DNA of 11,495 nucleotides. Source: Pavlovales sp. CCMP2436. Taxonomy: Eukaryota > Haptophyta > Pavlovophyceae > Pavlovales. A program made the position numbers and the translations under genes. How positions within the stretch are numbered: the stretch's first letter is position 1; every line of letters begins with the position of its first letter. Shown here in pieces: positions 7,037 to 11,495 of the stretch. Under the pieces are notes generated by a model, which saw only the letters and a program-made list of their open reading frames with translations, was not told the origin of the DNA and made no database searches. Location of the stretch: positions 163,559 to 175,053 of the forward strand of contig MU631490.1 of the NCBI GenBank assembly GCA_026770615.1. The letters run 5' to 3'.

Positions 7037-10000
7037 GTGCGTACCCGCCCTGCGCGTCCCCTCTGAACCCACTTGGGAATAATGAGCCTGGCTCGTGTTT
7101 CCTAGCAGCCCGTATGAAACGGCGTGGTAACGGGATCCGGTTCCGTGCGTGGCCCGGTTCGGATTCCTGGGTGAAGCCCGGCCCCGTGGCGGCGCACCCG
7201 TCTTGTAGCTTCGTTGCTAGGCCCACCAAATCCTACTTTGCCAAACAGTCCCATTGAGCCCGCCCTGCGCGTCCTCTCCGAACCTACTCCCCCCCCCCTC
7301 CTCCCTGCGCGCGCGCGCTTGTTAGCCAGCCCCCCCCCACACTAACAAAAACAATAACTACATAATTGCCGCCGCGCAGCGTGCCGAGGCAGTGGGCGTC
7401 GACGCGCACAAGCGCAAGTATTTATGGTTCGGGGACGAGGAGTTGCTTTTTAGGGAGGTCTCGACTTTTGGGCCGATGCCAAAACCGCCCAAGCCGACAA
7501 AGAGGGCAATGCGCGGGTCCTCACAGGTGCGATGCTTTTCTAGTAATATTTCTTTTAACGTCTCCCGACTTGCAGCCCGAAGGCGTACGGGCATGACATG
7601 GGAGGGCCATGCGCGGGTCCTCACAGGTGCGATGCTAGCCGGCTATTCATATTCTCATTCATGATCGATGATTCATGGTCGATTACGATTTTTTTTTATT
7701 TTGATGATCATAATTATGTGCGGCATGCATGTGCACTCTTTTTTTTTTTTTTTTTTTTTTTTTTTAGAGTCCTCACAGGTGCAATCTGTTGCTTTTTGTT
7801 TCCCTTTTTTGGGGGGCATTTTTTGCCCTTTCTACTGCCCGCTACATATTCTGAGAGCTGAGGTGCTTCCCTCGCTAACTAATAACTAATAACTAATAGC
7901 TAATAGGGCCATGCGCGGGTCCTCACAGGTGCGATGCTAGCCGATTTATATATAGACATATTTATATACTATTTTTATGATGCCGCCACGCCCTTCCCTC
8001 GCATGGCGGCGCCAGCGTCCGGTTTATCAAATCCACCAGACGACAGATGCGTGGGTCCTCATAGGTGCGATGCTAGCCCTGTCCGATAAAGACCCGTACA
8101 TTCACAAAGGGGTTTAGTTGTACAATAAAACGAATAAATAGGGCCGGATGAGAAGCGGGCTTCCCTACCAAGCTTGACATTGCTCAGATTTCCTTATTCC
8201 CGTATGTGTTACTCTTGTTGCGTTCCGGGTCCTCACAGGTGCGATGCTAGCCGGCTATTTGGGGTCAGGGTTTAACACATTTAGGTTCCGGGAATGGGAA
8301 TTCCCGGGATTTCCCGGGAATTCCTGGGAATTCCCGGGTAGATTTGCTTGCGTCCGGGGATGGGTTTCCAGGAAATCCTGGGAAGTGATATTTACGTTCC
8401 AGATGTAAAACCCTGATGCTAGCCTGTCCGATAGAGACCCGGAACTGCTTTTTATTCTCCTTCGCGATAAATCACTCTGGGTTGGATCTCCCCTCCGCCA
8501 TACTGATTCGTTATTAGTTATAGCCCCCGCTCAATAACTAAAGGCCGGGTCTCAATCGGACAGGATGCTAGCCGGCTATTTGGGGTGGTGTGTGTGTGTG
8601 TGTTAGTGTGTGTGGGTGGGCGGGTGGTGTGTGTGTGTGTGTGTAAAGTGTGCGTGGGTGGGCGGGTGATGTGTGTGGGGGGGGGGGGGGGCTGAACGGC
8701 CACAACACTATCTATCTCTTTCCCGCCTTTTTTTGCGGGGCAGAGAGTGGGCCTCGTAACAGAACATTGATGTATATGTTGTTGACCTCACCCTCAACCC
8801 TATTAATACCATTAATGTTCTGTTACCACCCCCCCCCTCTCTCCCTCCCCCCCCTACATACGAACGATGCTTAAGGTACATGCAAACAATGCTCAAATAA
8901 CATACGAACAATGTCATGCCCGTACGCCTTCGGGCTGCAAGTCGGGGGACGTAAAAAGAACTGTTATAAAAAAAAAATGTAATTTTCACGGTGCACCACT
9001 CCACCAGCGCTGGTCCTGCGACGGGGGGTCAATTCTCACCCTCCTCCATCTTATACTAACAGTGGCAGCACCACCTTATAACTAACCATATCCGTGTGCT
9101 CTGCAAAGGTCCCTTGATCCGAGTGTTTCTCAACGCTTGGGTCCGGTGGAGACCTGTCAGGGGACGGATGTATTTCTAGATATTTACACACAAACTACTC
9201 CCCGATTGTACCCGGCAGTAATAGTGATATATTGCTGCTGATACATACAATAATTTCACATATATTTTACCATGCTGATGATAGTAATAATTACACACCA
9301 CCTTATAACTAACAGTGGCAGGAGGAAGAGGATGCGTTGGCGCTCGGCCCACCACCGCCGCCGCTGGCAGAGTATTTGCTCGAGGTAGTCGCGAGCAACT
9401 CGGCAGAGTGGCAGGTACCCCCCCATACACGAATCTGCAACTAACTTATGGTGCGAGTATGAATGTGTAACAACTCGTGACAGCAGACGAATTCGAAATC
9501 CGGACTGGGCCGAATCCGGGGCAACTGCCAAACAATGGCAGTTGCGGGGCGGCCGACTCACGCTTTAGGCTGAGTCGTCCGACGCCCTTCACAACCCCAT
9601 CGTATCTCCTTTTGAGATGCCTGGAGTCTAGCCCAACTAGGATGAACGAATTAGTCTGTGCCCCTCTTGTTCGTGAGTTGTTCCAAAGGATTTTCACCGG
9701 ACTTTTTCGCAATTTCCCCCCGGACTGGCCACTCATTCGGATTTCGACCCGGTGTAGTTGCGAGCACCTCGACAGAGTGGCAGGTAAGGTAACCCCCCAC
9801 CCCCCCCACACACACACCCCCCACACACCCCACCCCACCCCACCCGACCCCACCACCTCCACCGCGCCATTTTTTTTCTTCTTCTTTTTTACACTGATTT
9901 TTTGAAATATTAGTTCTTTAAACGTCCCTCGACTTGCAGCCCGAAGGCGTACGGGCATGACAATTTGTGACTTATATTTTTTAATATTTCTTTTGATTTT

Positions 10001-10348
10001 ATAGACCGTCCGCTCGCTCCTTGAAATCAGGAGAGGTCGAGGTATATAACTAACCATTCCTTTCACCCTGTCCGACCGGCTAGAGACCCCTTTTTGGGAA
10101 TCGTGGCCGGAGGAAGGAGATAGCAGCCGCCCCCGTGAAAAGGGGCAGGCTCGGTGAGCTGCGCACACAGCGCACGTCATTCTAATTTTATAATATATAT
10201 ATATATATCTTGTTTTCATAGACAATCCGCTCGCCTGATGAAATCGGCAGAGGTCCGGACGTATTGTTTAATATGTGTGTGTATGCGCATGTGCATGTGC
10301 AGGTGCATGTATATGTATATGTATATATATATGTATGTATATATTTAT

Positions 10349-10396
<48 letters not shown>

Positions 10397-11438
10397 GTAT
10401 ATGCACATATATACATATGCATATACATATAGATATGCATATTTATTTATTTAATTTGTTTACATATATCTTTTGTATATATCTACATAGGCCATCCGCT
10501 CACCCGATGAAATCGGCAGAGGTCCGGACGCTTCGAAACTGAGCTCTAAGCTAAGCGGTCTGATCGAGGACGAAATCATTCCTTTGGAGGCAAGGAGGGA
10601 AAAGCAGCTCAAACAGGTGTGTATTGGTGTCATATCATACATTTGGTTGGCCTGCGTAGTAGGCTAGGGAGACTCCCCCCCCTCCAATTTTTTTTATAAA
10701 AAACATATAAAATAAACGGTCTAATCAAGGACGAATTCATTTCTTTGGAGGCACGGTGGGGAAAGCAGCTCAAACAGGGATTTTTGCTATTTTGTAACCC
10801 CCCCCCCTCCTCCCCTTCTTATTCCCTCATCCCATTCTTTGTCTTTATAAGTAAGTCGTGTAAGTCGTAGTTCAAAAAGAAAAGAAAATTAGAATAAGAA
10901 TGCAAGATTGTCGAAAGTACCCCTCTCTCCCCTCCTCCTTTCCCCCCCCCCCGACAATGAGAAATACATAATACAACCACCCCCCCTTCCCCCCCCCTTA
11001 CTTAAACAAATAAATAGAGTGAGAAAGCAGGATTGCCGAGGGAGCGTCTCTCGGCGCGACAGCAAATGCTTGAGGCCGAGCGGCTTTCTAGATTGGCGCG
11101 TGAAGAGCAGGTATGCATTTACGGAGAGAGAGAAAAAAAGGAAATAGGAAAAAAAGGGGAAAAATGAGAAAAAAAGGAGAAAGAAAGGATAAAAAGGGGG
11201 GAAAGGGGGGGGAGGAAGGAAGGGGGGGGGGAGAAAATAAAAAAATGAAAAAAGAAGAGATAGCAAACGCTCGAGGCCGAGTAGCTTTCTAGATTGGCGC
11301 GCGATGAGCAGGAATATGCGTAAATATCTATAAAAACGTCCGGCCCCGGAAACGGTCTCCCAGTCTCCCCGTGGTGTAGTAACAACACACCGTTAGCCTA
11401 GGACCGTTCCCGAGCACACGGATAGCGTCATCAGCCCG
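6599..11438 (+). CDS. DDT-WHIM chromatin-remodelling type protein, 3' end outside the window
   Basis: Six exons (6599-7036, 7380-7526, 9316-9414, 10491-10616, 11018-11110, 11397-11438), all joined in phase 0, give 315 residues before the window ends. Residues about 13-60 ([39 protein letters not shown]) match the DDT domain, a three-helix module of ISWI-associated subunits. [20 protein letters not shown] fits WHIM1. [20 protein letters not shown] fits the WHIM2/WSD motif (LGxDRxGRxYWxF). Exons 3-5 (EWQ..., [38 protein letters not shown]) fit the charged helical segment that follows. Such proteins bridge ISWI-type ATPases and linker DNA in the nucleus (ACF1/WSTF, RSF1 and plant DDT relatives). 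The start at 6599 is the first ATG of the frame after a stop at 6473; upstream exons are possible. Confidence 0.82.
7037..7379 (+). repeat. DDT intron 1 with a duplicated donor-side segment
   Basis: The first intron bases 7043-7073 (CCCGCCCTGCGCGTCC...) recur at 7258-7288 with about 27 of 31 identical. The 184 nt between look like unique inserted DNA. They contain GGTTCGGATTCC, a B-box-like word, but no tRNA fold. The intron ends AACTACATAATTGCCGCCGCGCAG. Confidence 0.7.
7380..7526 (+). CDS. DDT gene exon 2 (WHIM2/WSD motif)
   Basis: 49 codons, acceptor GCCGCGCAG|CGTGCC, donor CCTCACAG|GTGCGA. It encodes [20 protein letters not shown] then a lysine/proline-rich tail ([17 protein letters not shown]). 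The WSD motif here aligns with the loop that in ISWI partners contacts the ATPase or linker DNA (family knowledge). The last 23 bases are echoed repeatedly in the next intron. Confidence 0.88.
7541..7598 (+). mobile_element. Family C element C2
   Basis: Full-length copy: TAGTAATATTTCTTTTAACG, TCTCCCGACTTG, then the GCCCG...CGGGC hairpin and ATGACA. It begins about 15 nt inside intron 2 and is flanked by the first two junction copies, which act like 33-bp direct repeats around it. Confidence 0.8.
7739..7765. repeat. Poly(T) tract of 27
   Basis: A homopolymer directly before the short junction copy at 7769. Confidence 0.95.
8079..8225 (+). mobile_element. Family A-like element A3, left end only
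   Basis: It begins CTGTCCGATAAAGACCCG right after a junction copy ending GATGCTAGCC, the same target word as A2. No matching right terminal repeat is found before the next junction copy at 8226. It is either truncated or a diverged longer element; the remaining sequence resembles nothing else here. Confidence 0.5.
8266..8415. mobile_element. 150-bp TIR element, CAGGGTTT...AAACCCTG
   Basis: Ends are inverted (CAGGGTTTAACA left; TGTAAAACCCTG right). The interior is made of GGGAATTCCCGGGA-type palindromic words (8288-8340), a composition familiar from hAT MITEs. It is flanked flush by a 22-bp direct repeat (8244-8265, and 8416-8423 continued at 8573-8586 once A2 is removed), much longer than the 8 bp expected of hAT. 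Confidence 0.75.
8424..8563. mobile_element. Family A TIR element A2 (140 bp, complete)
   Basis: Termini CTGTCCGATAGAGACCCGG and its near-inverse CCGGGTCTCAATCGGACAG. The target duplication is GATGCTAGC (8415-8423 and 8564-8572). It is inserted in the right-hand flanking repeat of the 150-bp element, so it arrived later. It supplies the intact form of A1, without the family B insertion. Confidence 0.9.
8587..8700. repeat. GT-rich microsatellite region with G run
   Basis: Runs of (GT)n interspersed with GGGTGGGCGGG and a long G run (about 8677-8691). Apart from low complexity nothing is seen. Confidence 0.9.
8756..8826. repeat. 71-bp segment with 13-bp perfect inverted ends
   Basis: GTAACAGAACATT (8756-8768) and AATGTTCTGTTAC (8814-8826); the match goes on for three more bases after one mismatch. 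It could be a very small MITE or a deletion derivative. No target duplication is evident, and C-rich DNA follows (8829-8855). Confidence 0.6.
8912..8970 (-). mobile_element. Family C element C3
   Basis: Reverse-oriented copy: TGTCATGCCCGTACGCCTTC, then CGGGCTGCAAGTCGGGGGAC, then AAAAAGAAC. Two ACATACGAACRATG words (8856 and 8900) precede it. Confidence 0.8.
9047..9321 (+). repeat. Copies of the intron 2 acceptor region
   Basis: The true acceptor region (9296-9321: CACCACCTTATAACTAAC then AGTGGCAG) is matched by 9047-9068 (CATCTTATACTAACAGTGGCAG) and by 9069-9086, whose 18 bases are identical to 9296-9313. Each carries a CTAAC branch-site-like word, and the first also the AG and following exon-like bases. 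Confidence 0.8.
9316..9414 (+). CDS. DDT gene exon 3 (33 codons)
   Basis: Acceptor ACTAACAG|TGGCAG, donor GTGGCAG|GTACCC. A second acceptor six bases on (9322) would also keep the frame. It encodes [20 protein letters not shown], then [13 protein letters not shown]. The hydrophobic-plus-tryptophan pattern resembles the W-x(n)-EW segment after WHIM2 in DDT proteins. Confidence 0.75.
9450..9545 (+). mobile_element. Family B retroposon-like element B2
   Basis: It shares GTGTAACAACTCGTGACAGC, ATCCGGACTGGGCCGAATCC and the hairpin GCAACTGCCA-4 nt-TGGCAGTTGC-type tail with B1. The extra A-T pair in the stem here is absent from B1. It begins 36 nt inside intron 3. No target duplication could be identified. 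Confidence 0.75.
9754..9786 (+). repeat. Echo of the exon 3 / intron 3 junction
   Basis: 30 of 33 bases match 9385-9417, including GAGTGGCAG|GTA; the echo donor (GTAAGG) is even nearer consensus than the real one (GTACCC). C-rich DNA follows both. B2 lies between original and echo. Confidence 0.9.
9787..9871. repeat. C/A-rich low-complexity tract
   Basis: CCCCACCC and CACACA runs; no other content seen. Confidence 0.9.
9905..9962 (+). mobile_element. Family C element C4
   Basis: Copy with ATTAGTTCTTTAAACGTCCC, then TCGACTTGCAGCCCGAAGGC, then GTACGGGCATGACA. It lies between the donor-side and acceptor-side echoes of intron 3. Confidence 0.8.
10001..10043 (+). repeat. First echo of the intron 3 / exon 4 junction
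   Basis: ATAG|ACCGTCCGCTCG then CTTGAAATCAGGAGAGGTCG and GAG|GT. It matches the start of exon 4 with one base lost. The 37 bases between AG and GT are not a multiple of three. Confidence 0.7.
10059..10192 (+). mobile_element. Family D element D2
   Basis: Second copy of the D1 sequence, lying between the two acceptor echoes. Its left end CCTGTCCGACCGGCTAGAGA resembles the family A terminus with five added bases. An AT dinucleotide run follows (10191-10208). Confidence 0.75.
10218..10262 (+). repeat. Second echo of the intron 3 / exon 4 junction
   Basis: CATAG| then 39 bases (10222-10260) matching exon 4 bases 10491-10529 at 35 of 39, then |GTATTG. With both splice sites and a length of 13 codons it could act as an in-frame cassette encoding [13 protein letters not shown]. 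Confidence 0.85.
10264..10480. repeat. TA/TG microsatellite
   Basis: Long (TA)n core (about 10350-10390) with TATG and CATA variants on both sides. It fills the end of intron 3. Confidence 0.95.
10491..10616 (+). CDS. DDT gene exon 4 (42 codons)
   Basis: Acceptor CTACATAG|GCCATC, donor CAAACAG|GTGTGT. It encodes [17 protein letters not shown], then [20 protein letters not shown] and KQ. The LxxxLxxxIxPxxE pattern fits the helix that follows WHIM2 in DDT proteins. Confidence 0.85.
10717..10777 (+). repeat. Echo of the exon 4 end, donor lost
   Basis: 61 bases match 10556-10616 at 54 positions. The frame is still open but the donor GT has become GG, so it cannot splice like the original. Confidence 0.92.
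10889..10916 (+). repeat. Echo of the exon 5 start
   Basis: TTAG| then 24 bases (10893-10916) matching 11018-11041 at 18 positions (shared GCA-GA-TTG core), followed by GTAC. Similarity continues weakly into CTCTC. It is more diverged than the other echoes. Confidence 0.6.
11018..11110 (+). CDS. DDT gene exon 5 (31 codons)
   Basis: Acceptor AATAAATAG|AGTGAG, donor GAGCAG|GTATGC. It encodes [20 protein letters not shown] then [11 protein letters not shown], a charged helix or coiled coil continuing exon 4. The acceptor was chosen because it is the AG that keeps phase 0. Confidence 0.82.
11113..11256. repeat. Purine-rich low-complexity tract
   Basis: A and G runs (GAGAAAAAAAGG, GGGGGGGAGG). 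Nothing else seen. Confidence 0.9.
11259..11311 (+). repeat. Echo of the exon 5 end, disabled
   Basis: 53 bases match 11058-11110 at 46 positions. Two in-frame TAG stops (11261-11263 and 11282-11284) replace CAG and CGG, and the donor GT is replaced by GA. Confidence 0.92.
11397..11438 (+). CDS. DDT gene exon 6 (14 codons), tentative
   Basis: Acceptor ACACCGTTAG|CCTAGG, donor AGCCCG|GTATGT; 42 nt, phase 0 on both sides. It encodes [14 protein letters not shown]. It is supported by splice signals and phase only. The gene should continue beyond the window. Confidence 0.55.
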
Positions 11439-11495
11439 GTATGTACTTCCGAAAAAAAAAAATCTTCCATTTCTTTTCCTTTTCATTTTCCTTTT

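Larger units (their letters stand above)
7504..8586 (+). repeat. Array of exon 2 / intron 2 junction copies
   Basis: The genuine junction (7504-7536: GGGCAATGCGCGGG, TCCTCACAG|GTGCGATGCT) recurs at 7604-7647 (32 of the first 33 bases identical), 7769-7785 (short), 7906-7942, 8047-8078 and 8226-8265, with intron-side halves at 8416-8423 and 8565-8586. Nearly all copies keep an intact GT donor. Between copies lie element C2, a poly-T run, A3, a 150-bp TIR element, element A2 and other AT-rich DNA. A run of CTAAC/TAACTAA words (7874-7906) directly precedes the copy at 7906. Confidence 0.88.

Noticed and set aside
7120..7200. Possible tRNA or SINE (GGTTCGGATTCC word)
   Set aside because: No acceptor stem, D-arm or properly paired T-arm could be drawn on either strand.
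7504..8586. CRISPR-like array of short repeats
   Set aside because: Spacing is irregular, spacers are mobile elements of very different length, and the repeat is a copy of the adjacent splice junction in a eukaryotic gene.
9446..10225. 259-codon minus-strand open frame
   Set aside because: It runs through elements B2, C4 and D2, low-complexity tracts and the echoes of plus-strand exons. Its translation is repeat-derived and shows no domain.
10264..10480. TA/TG run as an origin or matrix-attachment site
   Set aside because: It is an ordinary microsatellite within an intron; nothing else supports such a role.
7037..11396. Junction echoes as assembly artefacts or polymorphic haplotypes
   Set aside because: Copies differ from originals by 3 to 25 percent and have different spacers, so a simple mis-join of identical sequence does not explain them. 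Raw reads would settle it.

Overview
The window comes from a nuclear genome of a unicellular eukaryote, most likely a microalga or another protist. Short GC-rich exons are joined by GT-AG introns, mostly in phase 0. The introns are full of small mobile elements, microsatellites and homopolymers. No bacterial operon, rRNA, tRNA or CRISPR is visible. I cannot name the species.

Two genes are readable and they diverge from a roughly 1 kb spacer (about 5623-6598). On the minus strand, seven exons (5622 down to 2662) join without a frame break into a 403-residue protein. Its last two thirds match the C-terminal domain of the MSS51 / MYND-zinc-finger family, including a split-codon CANDYSDLRGE motif and an NPF motif. 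On the plus strand, six exons from 6599 to 11438 encode the N-terminal part of a DDT-WHIM chromatin-remodelling type protein: DDT helices, a WHIM1-like segment, a WHIM2/WSD motif, then a charged coiled-coil stretch. It runs off the right edge. The 1-2660 region holds one half of a transposon, a 65-bp tandem repeat and GC-rich DNA whose coding strand I cannot decide.

Mobile elements come as several short families with copies in both genes. Family A is a 140-bp TIR element with 8-9 bp target duplications. Family B is a roughly 96-bp retroposon-like element with a 3' hairpin. Family C is a 58-bp element ending in a hairpin (4 copies). Family D is about 130 bp (2 copies). Family E has 22-bp TIRs and a 28-nt palindrome. 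There is also a 150-bp CAGGG...CCCTG element flanked by 22-bp direct repeats.

Two patterns stand out. First, elements lie within about 0-15 nt of the 5' splice site in four introns, and one target duplication is itself the splice donor. Second, every internal intron of the DDT gene carries diverged copies ('echoes') of its own exon-intron or intron-exon junction, often with an element between original and copy. This suggests introns here are built or expanded by junction-spanning duplications linked to element insertion.
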